Below the pieces are notes generated by a model. It did no database searches and was not told where the DNA came from. It was given only the letters and a program-made list of their open reading frames with translations. A stretch of DNA of 64,000 bases from JBEVJK01 sp963791325 (lineage in GTDB: Bacteria; Pseudomonadota; Alphaproteobacteria; Rhizobiales; Rhizobiaceae): the NCBI GenBank assembly GCA_963791325.1, contig CAWBRU010000005.1:124001-188000 (forward strand), in the 5' to 3' direction. Each line of letters starts with the position of its first letter. Position 1 is the first letter of the stretch. Of this stretch, positions 47,612 to 56,867 are shown in pieces. A program made the position numbers and the translations under genes.

Positions 47612-49391
47612 ATGGGCGAGAACCGCAAACTGGCTGCGATCCTGGCCGCCGACGTGGTCGGGTACAGTCGGCTCGCCAGCGCGGACGAGGACCGCACTTT
47701 GGCGAGGTTGCGGGCACTGCGCAGCGACATGGTCGATCCCGCCATTGCGGTGCACAACGGGCACGTCGTTAAGCGCACAGGGGGTCGGGGCGCTGGTCGA
47801 ATTTCACAGTGTGGTAGACGCAGTGCGCTGCGCGATTGAGTTGCAGAACGGCATGATGGACCGCAATGCCGGCTTGCCGCAGGATCGACGCATCGAGTTC
47901 CGGATCGGGATTCATCTGGGCGACGTGGTGGAGGAAAGTGACGGGGACCTGATGGGCGATGGCGTCAACATCGCGTCGCGCCTGGAGGGCATCGCGGCGC
48001 CTGGTGCCATTTGCCTGTCCGAGGATGCCTATCGCCAGGTCAAGGCGAGGCTCGATCTTTCGGTCAGGGATCTCGGCAGCACGCAACTTAAGAATATCGC
48101 CGAGCCGATCCGAGTTTATTCGCTCCAGGTTGGCAGGGTCTCTCAGGCTGCGGCGGAGACCAACCCCTCGGAACGCACCGCCACTCTGTCGTCGACAGCA
48201 CCGCCCCCAAGGCTCTCGATTGCCGTCTTGCCTTTCGTCCAACATGAGCGGCGATGCCGAGCAGGAGTATTTCGCCGACGGAATTTCCGAGGACACGATC
48301 ACAGCTCTGTCAAAGCTGCCGCAGCTGTTCGTGATCGCCCGCAATTCGTCGTTCACTTTCAAGGGCAGGAACGTGAACGTTCAGGAGGTGGGCCAGAAGC
48401 TCGGTGTCCGCTACGTGCTGGAGGGGAGCGTCCGCAAGTCCGGCAACAGGGTCAGGATCACTGCGCAGCTGATCGACGCGGCCACGGGCGGACATCTTTG
48501 GGCGGAGCGTTTCGATCGCGACCTGACCGACATCTTTGCCGTACAGGACGACGTGACGCAGCACATCATTGGCGCCCTTAGAACTCAATCTGACGCAGGC
48601 CGATCAACAGCGGCTCGTAACCGAGCAAACCGACAACCTGGAAGCGTATGACTGCTTTCTTCGCGGCCGAGAGCTGCTGTGGCGGTTCACGAGAGAGCAA
48701 AACAACCGGGCTCGGGAACTGCTGCAAAGCGCCATCCAACTGGACTCGAAGTTTTCTTCCGCCTACGCGCTGCTCGCTATGACACACGGGCTGGACTACA
48801 TGAACCGATGGAGCTCGTCGACGTCGGCATCGACGGAACACGCGGAAGAGTTTGCGACACATGCAGTGGACCTCGATGACCGCAATCCTACGGCGCATTG
48901 GGCGCTGGGCGTCATCTATCTGCATTTGCGACGGCACGACCTGGCCCTCCGCGAGGCGGAGCGTGCAATCTCGCTTGCCCCAAATCTTGCGGACGGGCAC
49001 GAAAGTCTCGGCAACACGCTGCACTATTTCGGGCAGGTCCGAGGAGGCGCTTGCCTGTTTTGATCGGGCAATGGCCCTGAACCCGTATTATCCGGACCTG
49101 TGGCTGCACTTCCAGGCACAAGCGATGTTCCAACTGGGCCGGTACGAGGATGCCGTCGCTTGTCTCAGGCGGCGACTTGTTCGTAACCCAGAGACTGACG
49201 TCTCCCGTGTACTGCTAGCTGCGAGCTACGGTCACTTGGGCCGCTTCGACGAGGCGCGAGTGCAGTGGCAGGAGGTGTTTCGTGTCAATCCTGACTATTC
49301 TCTGGAACACCGCCGCAAAGTGCTCCCCTACAAGAACCCTGCCGATTTCGAGCGGGTGGTAGACGGGCTGCGCAAGGCTGGCCTCGTGTGA
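47612..49391 (+). pseudogene. Class III adenylate/guanylate cyclase with TolB-like and TPR domains, frameshifted
   Basis: Start MGENRKLAAILAADVVGYSR after GGGAAGG. Cyclase catalytic domain: metal Asp residues in 'ILAADVVGYSRL' and 'EFRIGIHLGDVV', plus 'LMGDGVNIASRLEGIAAPGA'. Then the linker domain usual for rhizobial cyclases: 'DAEQEYFADGISEDTITALS', 'FVIARNSSFTFKGRNVNVQE', 'LGVRYVLEGSVRKSGNRVRI'. The C-terminal third is TPR: 'ARELLQSAIQLDSKFSSAYA', 'ALACFDRAMALNPYYPDLWL', 'LGRYEDAVACLRRRL', 'FDEARVQWQEVFRVNPDYSL', ending 'ERVVDGLRKAGLV'. Breaks near 47785, 48240, 48580 and 49035. It would make cyclic nucleotide from ATP or GTP. Soluble; the signal sensed is unknown. Confidence 0.8.
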
Positions 49392-49530
49392 TTGGCAACT
49401 AGGCGAGCTTCTGTGGTGAACGGTCCGGCAAACGATATGCTCTCGCTCCTCTCGGGCCGGAGGTCGGTATTGGGTCCGGCCTGAGGCTGGTTGACCTACG
49501 TCAAGCGAATGCCGGGCGGTCGCGACGCTT

Positions 49531-50049
49531 TCAGAGAGTGAGCACCAAATGGACCACTTGCGGGTCTTGGCTGCCACGAGCCTGGAAGCCGAACTTCCTG
49601 AAGACCTTCCGCATGGCGGCGTTCTCCGGCAGGACCTCGGCAATCAGCTCCTTGAGCCCAGCGCCGCGGGCGATGGCGGCCAGGTGTCGCATCAACAACG
49701 TGCCAACTCCCTGTCCTTGATAGGCGTCGATCACAACGAAGGCGATCTCCGCCTTGCTGGGCTCGGTAAGGATATAACGGCCGCCACCGATGATCGCCTT
49801 GCGTCCATCCTCGTCGGCGAGCGCGACGAGGGCGACATGATTGGTGAAATCGATGTTCATGAAGAACGCAATCTCCTTCTCCGAGAAGCCGCGCTTTACG
49901 ACGAAGAAGCGACGCTGCAGCGACTGTGAGCCTGTGCGACCAACCGCCGCGAGCATGTCACCTTCGTCGTCAGGACGGAGGGCGCGAATTTCGACTCTGC
50001 GGCCATCCCGCAAGAGTTCGCTAGCTGAGTAGTTGCCCGGCGTTGACAT
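49531..50049 (-). CDS. GNAT-family N-acetyltransferase
   Basis: 172 residues from ATG 50047-50049 (MSTPGNYSASELLRDGRRVE) with GAGAAAG upstream. An upstream in-frame ATG at 50070 is possible. Acetyl-CoA binding motif A is 'VIDAYQGQGVGTLLMRHLAA' (Q/RxxGxG/A). Motif B is 'AEVLPENAAMRKVFRKFGFQ'. Substrate-side strands: 'FTNHVALVALADEDGRKAII', 'GGGRYILTEPSKAEIAFVV'. It resembles the GNAT domains that sit at the end of protein acetyltransferases but stands alone here. Acceptor unknown. Intact. Its 5' end overlaps the 3' end of the hypothetical gene at 50021-50507. Confidence 0.8.
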   Translation of the reverse strand: MSTPGNYSASELLRDGRRVEIRALRPDDEGDMLAAVGRTGSQSLQRRFFVVKRGFSEKEIAFFMNIDFTNHVALVALADEDGRKAIIGGGRYILTEPSKAEIAFVVIDAYQGQGVGTLLMRHLAAIARGAGLKELIAEVLPENAAMRKVFRKFGFQARGSQDPQVVHLVLTL

Positions 50050-50507
50050 AGATGCTTTCTCCCGGTCCAACGCGTAGCGATGATCCTACCGACAGCTCAG
50101 CTTGATTGCTGCCGTCAAGCGCGACTTGCCGATCCCGCCTGGCCGGAGACAGTACAGCCTGTCCCTGTCCCGACGTTCCCTGATGCCTTAGCTCAAGCAA
50201 GGAGGCCAATTCTGCTGCCCAGCCAACCAGCGGCCCGAGCACGGCAGCCGCGCCGCGAAACAGCTTGGCCTTCGCTTCACCGATGATCCGCCCGGATCGC
50301 AAAGAGACAGCAAAGCCTTTCAGCTGGCGATCTCCGAGGCCGACCGCCACGGACAAGCCCGCAACCAACCGCTGTATTGCCTCGGCAATTACCACCTAGC
50401 CTGGCGGCTAGCGCCTGCACCGCTGCGAGGTTGGGCATGTCATCTATGACCGCCTCCTCTTGTGCGCGCCTTCGCCGATCAGGGTCGCCAATGACGACCA
50501 GCCCCAT
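50021..50507 (-). pseudogene. Hypothetical protein, one frame break
   Basis: Joining two frames gives about 160 residues: 'MGLVVIGDPDRRRRAQEEAV', 'DMPNLAAVQALAARLG', then after a break near 50390 'VVIAEAIQRLVAGLSVAVGL', 'LKGFAVSLRSGRIIGEAKAK', 'GAAAVLGPLVGWAAELASLL', 'SVGSSLRVGPGESIYVNAGQ', 'LLS'. No known family. The alternating small-residue strands suggest a soluble domain. It overlaps the GNAT start by about 29 bases and may be co-transcribed. Could be a pseudogene or a misread gene. Confidence 0.35.
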
Positions 50508-50611
50508 GGCTATGCCGACGCGCCCAATCGACTATACACCAGCTAGAAGGCGCCGGAGAAATTAGCGCAGCGGCTAAGTTCAGGCACCAGGTCTGAGCCG
50601 CAGGTAAGGGG

Positions 50612-51658
50612 ATGGCAATGAGAGCCGTGGTGTACGAACAGTTTGGAAGACCGCCGAGCGTGAGGGACGCCCCGGAGCCCGTTCCCGCGCCGCATGGTGT
50701 GGTGATCAAGGTCGAGGCTACCGGGCTTTGCCGCAGCGACTGGCATGGCTGGATGGGTCACGACCCCGATATCGTGCTGCCGCACGTGCCCGGCCATGAA
50801 CTTGCCGGCACGGTCGCAGCTGTCGGCAGTCAGGTAAGGAACTGGCGTTTAGGGGATCGGGTCACCGCGCCCTTCGTCTGCGGGTGCGGCCATTGCTTCG
50901 AATGTGTGTCCGGCAACCATCAGGTCTGCGAACAGCAGTTCCAGCCAGGGTTCACAGCCTGGGGGTCGTTCGCGGAATTTGTCGCGCTGGACTTCGCTGA
51001 TACCAATCTAGTGAGATTGAGCGACGATCTCGACTTCGCCACGGCCGCGAGTCTCGGCTGCCGCTTTGTCACTTCCTTTCGCGCAATCGTCGACCGGGGA
51101 CAGGTGCAACCTGGCGAGTGGATCGCGGTGCATGGCTGCGGCGGCGTTGGGTTATCGGCGATCATGATCGCGACCGCGATGGGCGCCAATGTGGTGGCTA
51201 TCGACCTCACGCCGGAAAAACTCGATTTCGCGAAGGAGATCGGCGCGGTGGCCACGGTCAACGCGTCGGAAAACGACAATGTGGTGCAGGCGGTGCAGCA
51301 GATCACAAATGGAGGCGCGCATGTCTCGATCGACGCGCTTGGACATCCGGTGACCTGCTTCAACTCGGTATCCAATCTGCGTCGCCGTGGGCGTCATGTT
51401 CAGATCGGGTTGATGCTCGGCAAGCACAGCCAGGCCAAGGTGCCGATGGCCAAGATCATCGCCGACGAATTGCAGATCCTGGGCAGCCATGGCATGCAGG
51501 CGTTCCGCTACGGGGCGATGATGGACATGATCGCGACTGGAAAGCTCAAACCGCAGAAGCTCGTCGGCAGGCAGATCGGGCTAGACGAGGCGCCCGCAGC
51601 CTTGATGGGCATGGACAGGTTCGAGGGCACCGGGATCACTGTAATCACCAACTTCTGA
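50612..51658 (+). CDS. Zinc-dependent alcohol dehydrogenase (MDR superfamily)
   Basis: 348 residues and intact; start ATG 50612 or 50618 (GGTAAGGGG upstream favours 50618). Catalytic zinc ligands: Cys in 'VEATGLCRSDWHGWMG', His-Glu in 'LPHVPGHELAGTVAAVG' and Cys in 'ASLGCRFVTSF'. Structural zinc Cys cluster 'FVCGCGHCFECVSGNHQVCE'. NAD(P) Rossmann motif 'VHGCGGVGLSAIMIATAMGA' followed by 'VVAIDLTPEKLDFA' (acidic residue, so NAD preferred). Oxidises an alcohol or reduces an aldehyde in the cytosol; the substrate class is uncertain. It stands alone between the hypothetical/GNAT pair and the truncated lyase. Confidence 0.9.
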   Translation: MAMRAVVYEQFGRPPSVRDAPEPVPAPHGVVIKVEATGLCRSDWHGWMGHDPDIVLPHVPGHELAGTVAAVGSQVRNWRLGDRVTAPFVCGCGHCFECVSGNHQVCEQQFQPGFTAWGSFAEFVALDFADTNLVRLSDDLDFATAASLGCRFVTSFRAIVDRGQVQPGEWIAVHGCGGVGLSAIMIATAMGANVVAIDLTPEKLDFAKEIGAVATVNASENDNVVQAVQQITNGGAHVSIDALGHPVTCFNSVSNLRRRGRHVQIGLMLGKHSQAKVPMAKIIADELQILGSHGMQAFRYGAMMDMIATGKLKPQKLVGRQIGLDEAPAALMGMDRFEGTGITVITNF

Positions 51659-51816
51659 GCAAACTTACGTTCACAGGAGTGCATTGATGTTGACGAAGGC
51701 CTCCGGTTTATCTCAAGTCGCGAGGGGGCCTAGACAAACGTTTTACATCGAGACCGCACCGGGTCGCACGGCGCAGATCAGCAGAGCGCAATTTCTCCAG
51801 GACGGGAAGGGGGCAC

Positions 51817-52418
51817 ATGAACTTTTGCTGGAAAACGGTTCTTTGCCTCACCATTGTCGTGCCCGGGCCGGCTTCGGCCGGTGACAAGTGGTCGGACGAC
51901 TTTTCGACGTCCGAGCTAAATCGCAATCTCTGGTGCCCTTGTCAAATAATATGGACAGGGCTCCGATCGAGTTTCTGCATGATGCCGGCAATCAATATGC
52001 GCGGATCACAGTAGACATCAATTCGCTGGGCGGGAATGTGTGTCGCAAGGCGGCACCGGACGACGAATGTGGAAAGCCCATTTCGGCGATGAAGGAATCG
52101 GATGTCCCAAAGCCCCTTGTGCCAAATTTTACCGACCACCCAAGGATAGTTCCGGTGACCCCCCTCGAAACGAATGGGGACCCATACTGTGACAGTGCAA
52201 TCATTCAAAAAGCGATGGCAGCGGACGAGGAAGGAAGTTGCATTCAAAGACAGGAGCTACGCTTTCAGTCACAGTACACTCACGCCGCCGACAAACCCTT
52301 TACTTACAAGTCGCGTTTCCGCCTGCCGGCAGTCATTCAGGATACGAAGAACTCGGTCCGTTGGGTGACCGCGCAGTGGAAACAAGAGCCTATTAGTCCC
52401 CGCCTACATCGACCCTAG
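51817..52418 (+). pseudogene. Polysaccharide lyase-like secreted protein (heparin lyase I family), truncated by IS630
   Basis: Signal peptide MNFCWKTVLCLTIVVPGPAS with AG/DKW; AAGGGGG before ATG 51817. After a break near 51950: 'WSDDFSTSELNRNLW', 'APIEFLHDAGNQYARITVDI', 'CIQRQELRFQSQYTHAADKP', 'FTYKSRFRLPAVIQDTKNSV', 'RWVTAQWKQEP'. The DDF...NxW start and the QRxELR and YxxxFRLP strands match the jelly-roll lyase/lectin fold of PF14099. The 3' part is missing: coding runs into the TA target of the IS630 at 52416 and stops at a TAG formed with its first base. Family assignment is moderate. Low GC supports foreign origin. Confidence 0.6.
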
Positions 52419-53466
52419 AGCGTCGAACAGTCAGGTTGAATCGACGGAGTTCCGCTCGTGGCGTGTCCGTGATTCACTTCCGAAAGGAGGTGATTCGCGA
52501 TGCCGAAGCCGTATTCGCTTGATCTGCGTGAGCGCGTTGTCGGCTTTGTCGAAGAAGGTCATTCGCGCCACGCGGCCGCGGCGCATTTCAGGGTGTCGGT
52601 TTCTTTTGTCGTCAACCTGATGAAGGCCTATCGAACGCCGGGAAGCCTTGCGCCCAAGCCGAGCGGCGGACGCCGCCACGCCAAGCTCGATCCGCATCGC
52701 GCGTTTCTTTTGGCGCGGTCGCCGAGAAGGACGACATCACCATGCCGGAGCTGGCGGCCGAACTGGCCGCGGCCACTGGCGCGCAGGCCGATCCCGCCTC
52801 GCTTTCGCGCTGGCTCATCCGCAACGGCTATCGCTTCAAAAAAAACGCTGCGGGCCAGCGAGCATGATCGCCCCGACATCCGCAGGCGCGCGAGGAATGG
52901 CTTGACGGCGCCAGCCGCGGATGCGGCTTGAGCCGCACCGGCTGGTCTTCCTCGACGAGACCGGAACGACCACCAAGATGACGCGCCTGCGCGGCCGCTG
53001 CCTGAAGGGGCAACGGCTGCTTTCGCAAGGCGCCGTTCGGACACTGGAAGACGCAGACCTTCATCGCCGGCCTGCGATGCGACGCGCTCACCGCCCCCTT
53101 CGTCGTCGACGCGCCGATGAACCGGCGCATCTTCGAGACCTACGTCGAGACCCAGCTGGCTCCGACCCTGACGAAGGGCGACGTCGTCATCCTGGACAAT
53201 CTTGCCGCCCACAAAAGCGCCGCCGCCGAGCAGGCCATTCGCGCCAAAGGCGCTTGGCTCCTCTTCCTGCCGCCCTACAGCCCCGACCTCAATCCGATCG
53301 AGATGGCTTTCGCAAAGTTGAAGGCCCTTCTGCGCGCCCGCGCCATCAGGACCATCGACGCCCTCTGGCGCGCCATCGGCGAAATCTGCGATCTCTTCTG
53401 CCCCCACAGAGTGCCAAAACTACTTCCACGCCGCAGGCTACGGATTCACTTGAAAGTCCGACGCTC
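52418..53466 (+). mobile_element. IS630-family insertion sequence with TA target duplication
   Basis: 1049 bp. Inverted ends GAGCGTCGAACAGTCAGGTTG and, on the other strand, GAGCGTCGGACTTTCAAGTG, flanked by TA on both sides (52416-52417 and 53467-53468), the IS630/mariner hallmark. It disrupts the polysaccharide-lyase gene on its left; on its right an IS481 end begins a few bases away. Confidence 0.85.
52500..53453 (+). pseudogene. IS630-family transposase, frameshifted
   Basis: Start MPKPYSLDLRERVVGFVEEG with AAAGGAGGTGAT. HTH region 'HSRHAAAAHFRVSVSFVVNL', then 'DDITMPELAAELAAATGAQA', 'ASLSRWLIRNGYRFKKTLRA', first Asp in 'HRLVFLDETGTTTKMTRLRG', 'MNRRIFETYVETQLAPTLTK', second Asp in 'GDVVILDNLAAHKSAAAEQA', Glu in 'LPPYSPDLNPIEMAFAKLKA', end 'NYFHAAGYGFT'. 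The catalytic DDE set is complete. Frame changes near 52720, 52850 (a run of eight A, a possible slippage site), 52905, 53035 and 53410. Some IS630 elements use programmed frameshifting, but five changes point to decay or sequence error. Confidence 0.8.
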
Positions 53467-53470
53467 TAGG

Positions 53471-53968
53471 TGTCTGGTCCCACATTGTGGTGGAATCAGA
53501 TTAGCTGATGCCGATCGGAGGGATCAGCTATGGGACAGGTACTCCACGGCAGCGCCACGACCACGCACGCCATCCGAACTGCGATACAGCGATCGAAGGC
53601 TCCGCTCAAAGAGCTAGCCACCCGCTACGGTCTAAACGCAAAGACGGTCGCCAAGTGGCGTAAACGCGCCTTCGCGCACGATGCTCGCATGGGTCCCAAG
53701 GTCATTCGCTCCACAGTGCTGACTACTGAGGAGGAAGCAGTGATCGTCGCCTTCCGTAAGCATACCTTGCTGCCGCTCGACGACTGTCTCTACGCACTAA
53801 AGGCCACTATTCCGCATTTAACCCGCTCTTCCCTGCACCGGTGTCTCCAACGACACGGCATCAGCCGATTGCCCGAAGTCGAAGGCAACAAGCCCAAACA
53901 GCCGTTCAAGACTTACCCGATCGGCTACTTCCATATCGACATCGCTGAGGTGAGAACCGATGAGGCCA
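53471..53968 (+). mobile_element. IS481-family element, 5' remnant
   Basis: Left end TGTCTGGTCCCACATTGTGG directly after the IS630, then the first about 147 codons of a transposase (MGQVLHGSATTTHAIRTAIQ, 'LATRYGLNAKTVAKWRKRAF', 'SSLHRCLQRHGISRLPEVEG', 'YPIGYFHIDIAEV'). It breaks off at the first catalytic Asp region, where autotransporter sequence begins. A different subgroup from the complete IS481 at 45026. Confidence 0.75.
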
Positions 53969-55397
53969 TGCCCCCGGTGGGCGATCCGACGCTCCTTTCG
54001 AGCTACAAGACGTTGACGGTCGACAACTACGTGGGCGAAGGCGGGCAGATTCGCATGAACACCTACCTCGCTAGTGATGGCTCACCGTCGGACCTGCTCG
54101 TGATTAATGGAGGGACAGCATCAGGCACTACGGGCCTTCTTTTCGACAACACTGGCGGTGGCGGCGCTCTGACCACCGGTGACGGCATTCTGGTTGTTGA
54201 TGCTACGAATGCTGGCACGACCGTGCCGGGGGCCTTTGCCGGCTTTGCGTCAGCTGGCCCCTACGACTACCTTCTTTACCGTGGCGGTTCGACGCCTGGC
54301 AGCGAAAACGACTTGTTCCTGCGCAGCAGTACTCAAGCGGTACCGTCAGAACCACTAGTGCCAGGAGGGGACCCCCTGCCGGGCACGTCCGGGCCCTCGA
54401 GGCCGCGCTTCCGTCCGGAGGTTTCGCTTTACACGGCGATGCCGGTGATGGCCGAGATCTATGGCCGCAAGCTGATCGACACACTGCACGAAAGAATGGG
54501 TGGCAACGCCCAGCTGCTCGGTCCGGGCAACGGTACGCCCGATGGAATGTGGGGCAGGGCCATCGGCTACTGGGGCCATCGCGACGGTGACCCGGTCGGC
54601 ATCTATGGTCGGGACGGTCCGGCGTTCGACTTTGACTTGGCGGGCTGCAGACCGGCCTCGATCTTTACCGGAACGAATACGCCAATGGCCAGCGCGACAA
54701 TGCCGGCCTCTATCTTGCGTTCGGCCACGCCAATGCCGATGTCGAGCACAACCTCCTGGGACGCACCTTCAAGGGTGGCACGGATAAATTCAACGCCGTC
54801 AGTATCGGCGGCTACTGGACCCGTTTCGGCGAGAACAACTGGTACCTTGACGGCGTCCTGCAGGGAACCTGGTACGACATGGACATGACGGCCAGGCGGG
54901 GCCTGCGTGACGGCGAGACTAACGCGTTCGGTTTCGCGGCCTCGCTCGAGGGCGGCTATCCGTTTCACCTTGGCGCCGGCTGGCTGCTCGAGCCACAGGC
55001 GTAGCTCGTCTACCAAGCTTTCAACATTGACGACTTCAACGACGGCGCGGCCGACATCCGCTACTCGAACACCAATTCCTTGGCCGGCCGGATCGGCGCG
55101 CGACTGGCACATGACTGGGACGTTGTTGCGGGCGAAGCAACGCGCAAGCTCACGGTGTGGGGACGGGCGGACCTCTGGCACGAATTCCTCAACGATCCGA
55201 CAACAGAGTTCTCTTCTGCCACCGGCTCCGTTCCCTTCACGGCCAACCCCGGCGAGGACTGGGCAACGTTGGGCATCGGCGCGGATATGCAGGTTGCGGC
55301 CGCCACGAGCCTCTACGGCAACTTCAACTACGACGTCAGCTTCGATGGCGACGCAGACGTCTGGGAGGGAAAGCTCGGGGTGAAGATCCAGTGGTAA
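53530..55397 (+). pseudogene. Autotransporter pseudogene joined in frame to an IS481 transposase N-terminus
   Basis: Codons 1-147 are transposase; from about 53969 the same frame continues with autotransporter passenger sequence: 'LTVDNYVGEGGQIRMNTYLA', 'SDLLVINGGTASGTTGLLFD', 'YDYLLYRGG' and linker 'RPEVSLYTAMPVMAEIYGRK', then the beta-barrel: 'GMWGRAIGYWGHRDGD', 'TGLDLYRNEYANGQRDNAGL', 'VSIGGYWTRFGENNWYLDGV', 'GFAASLEGGYPFHLGAGWLL', ending 'EGKLGVKIQW' with the C-terminal aromatic residue needed for outer-membrane assembly. A frame break near 54640 and an in-frame TAG at 55002 (expected CAG in LEPQAQLVYQ) interrupt it. The original signal peptide and most of the passenger are gone, so the product cannot be exported normally. 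Confidence 0.8.
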
Positions 55398-55399
55398 AT

Positions 55400-55703
55400 G
55401 CGGCCGATTGCCTCTGAGCAGCTCCGGACAGTAATGATCATAGGTGCGAGTTCGGCCCGGGCGCCATAGACGGGAATTCCTACTTTGGCCTGGCCATCGG
55501 CTCACGATGCTGGCTGGCGCCTTTGCCGTCGGCCAGGTTTCAGGAGCGGCCTTCAACCCGGCCGTCGCCATCGTGCCTCGATCCGCGGCCTGCTCCCGTG
55601 GTCCAATTTGTGGCTTTACATCATTGCCGAACTGCTAGGACGGGCCGCGGCGGCGTTTGGCTTCAAAACGTCGAATTCGACAAGCCAAACCGGGAACCAA
55701 TAA
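55400..55703 (+). pseudogene. Aquaporin (MIP family) C-terminal remnant
   Basis: Pieces in three frames: 'NSYFGLAIG', then 'LTMLAGAFAVGQVSGAAFNP' with the second NPA motif (FNPAVAI), then 'WSNLWLYIIAELLGRAAAAF', ending 'TSQTGNQ'. These are the last three helices of an AqpZ-like water or small-solute channel. The N-terminal half and first NPA motif are absent, so this is a dead fragment beside the autotransporter pseudogene. Confidence 0.6.
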
Positions 55704-55971
55704 GGGCCGGGCAGCAGCCCGGGACCCCGAGCTGGTTTGCACTAGCTGTCGCGATTCAGTTATAACGTCAGTGATAGGCGAAGATGAATGTCTGCGGCGT
55801 GCTATTTGCTTGTTCTCGATAGTTGGATAAAACGTCAACCCCGATACCAAATCCTCTCCTCTCTTCCCGCCTTGCCCCACAGAACGATCAGTGTCGAGCT
55901 GCGGCTCTCGAAGCCGTGCTGCCGCAATCTGTGCAAGCGGGGATGGCGAAGGCGCCCAGAAAAAAACCAGG
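55704..55971. other. Intergenic region left of the tRNA-Lys fragment
   Basis: About 270 bases. No gene, IS end or clear terminator seen. Confidence 0.35.
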
Positions 55972-56015
55972 GGTGAGCGCGATGGGGCTCGAACCCATGA
56001 CCTACTGATTAAAAG
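55972..56015 (-). tRNA. tRNA-Lys(TTT) 3' fragment (attachment-site remnant)
   Basis: Minus strand: anticodon loop CTTTTAA, 3' anticodon strand TCAGT, variable loop, T arm (ATGGG-TTCGAGC-CCCAT), acceptor 3' strand CGCGCTC with A and CC. The bases before the loop do not form the 5' anticodon strand or a D arm. It is the third tRNA 3' fragment in the window, in the same orientation and cut at the anticodon arm. Confidence 0.75.
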
Positions 56016-56755
56016 CGATTGCGTCCAAGCCAATCGCCCAATCATCGCGGTCACTTAGACCCCAGCAGCCTGTGGCGCGGCGACCCGACGGCGGAGCCTG
56101 AAGATTACGCGGATTGGCTCAACTGACCTATGGTTCCTGCGGCAACCGGAGGATGTGGAGCGCCTGCGCGAGGGCCTGCGTCTTGCCGGCCTGCCGGCTT
56201 GACCTTGCTGAACTGGTCCTGGTTGGGGGCGCTATCTCTGGGGCAGTAGCGGGCTCCAGACACGCGACGGTCATGAGCTTCTGGCTGGAGAGACGTGACG
56301 GGCGCTCATGAAGCTCGTGGATGCGGTGGCCGGAAAGCCAGGAACCCGCGTAAGAGAAGGTGAAAATGGCACCGAGAGGAATGCGTGATAAATCGCCAGC
56401 CGAAACCGGACGAGTCAGGCCAGCCCCCTCGGCCTGTCCGCGACGTTCGGGAAGGTCCTGCGCCTAACCCCAACGATGACAGCCAAAGAGAGAAGCCGCT
56501 GCCGGAGACCATCGATGAACCAAGAAACGGGGCTGCGGCCGCCAGTTTGCCCTCTCGACAACCTTCCTTATCCTGTCCGCCAGCCGTACCCACACCGACC
56601 GACGCTCCGGTAGTGCCGTCCAGGCGATGCCACCCACTTCAGCGTTGACGACGAGCCCGTCAAGATCGCGCAGCCGGGTGCTGACATATTCGGCGCAGCC
56701 GCAGCCTTCGAGCGAGACCCTTTCGTAGTAAAACCGCTCGATGCAGCAGGCTCGG
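56016..56755. other. 740-bp region with coding scraps, before the GntR operon
   Basis: 'LWFLRQPEDVERLREGLRLA' + GLPA* (about 56130-56204, plus strand) looks like the extreme C-terminus of a cyclase-TPR protein. A Pro/Asp-rich 87-codon frame at 56385-56648 (MINRQPKPDESGQPPRPVRD) could be a small real gene. A minus frame at 56464-56847 overlaps it and the GntR promoter and is less convincing. No firm gene call. Confidence 0.3.
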
Positions 56756-56784
56756 TTGACTATGGTATACGGTATGCGTAGATC
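56756..56784 (+). promoter_or_regulatory. Promoter with GntR-type operator before the GntR gene
   Basis: TTGACT (56756-56761), a 17-bp spacer containing GGTATACGGTATGC (56764-56777), then TAGATC. The core ATAC-G-GTAT is an odd palindrome. The same arrangement occurs at 58821, before the M14 gene, so both are likely bound by the GntR regulator. Confidence 0.5.
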
Positions 56785-56867
56785 ATGAGAAGTCAGCGTC
56801 ACGATCTGGCAGGTCGACGGTTGTGGCGGCAATATGCAAAGTGTCAAGCGGAGAGACGACCTCGATC

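Noticed and set aside
52838..52860. Programmed frameshift at the A8 run in the IS630 transposase
   Set aside because: At least four other frame changes in the same gene make decay or sequence error more likely than a functional slippage site.
55972..56046. Possible complete tRNA-Lys including GACCGCG as 5' acceptor strand
   Set aside because: One mismatch in the acceptor is tolerable, but no D arm forms and the 5' anticodon strand does not pair with TCAGT, so only the 3' fragment is supported.
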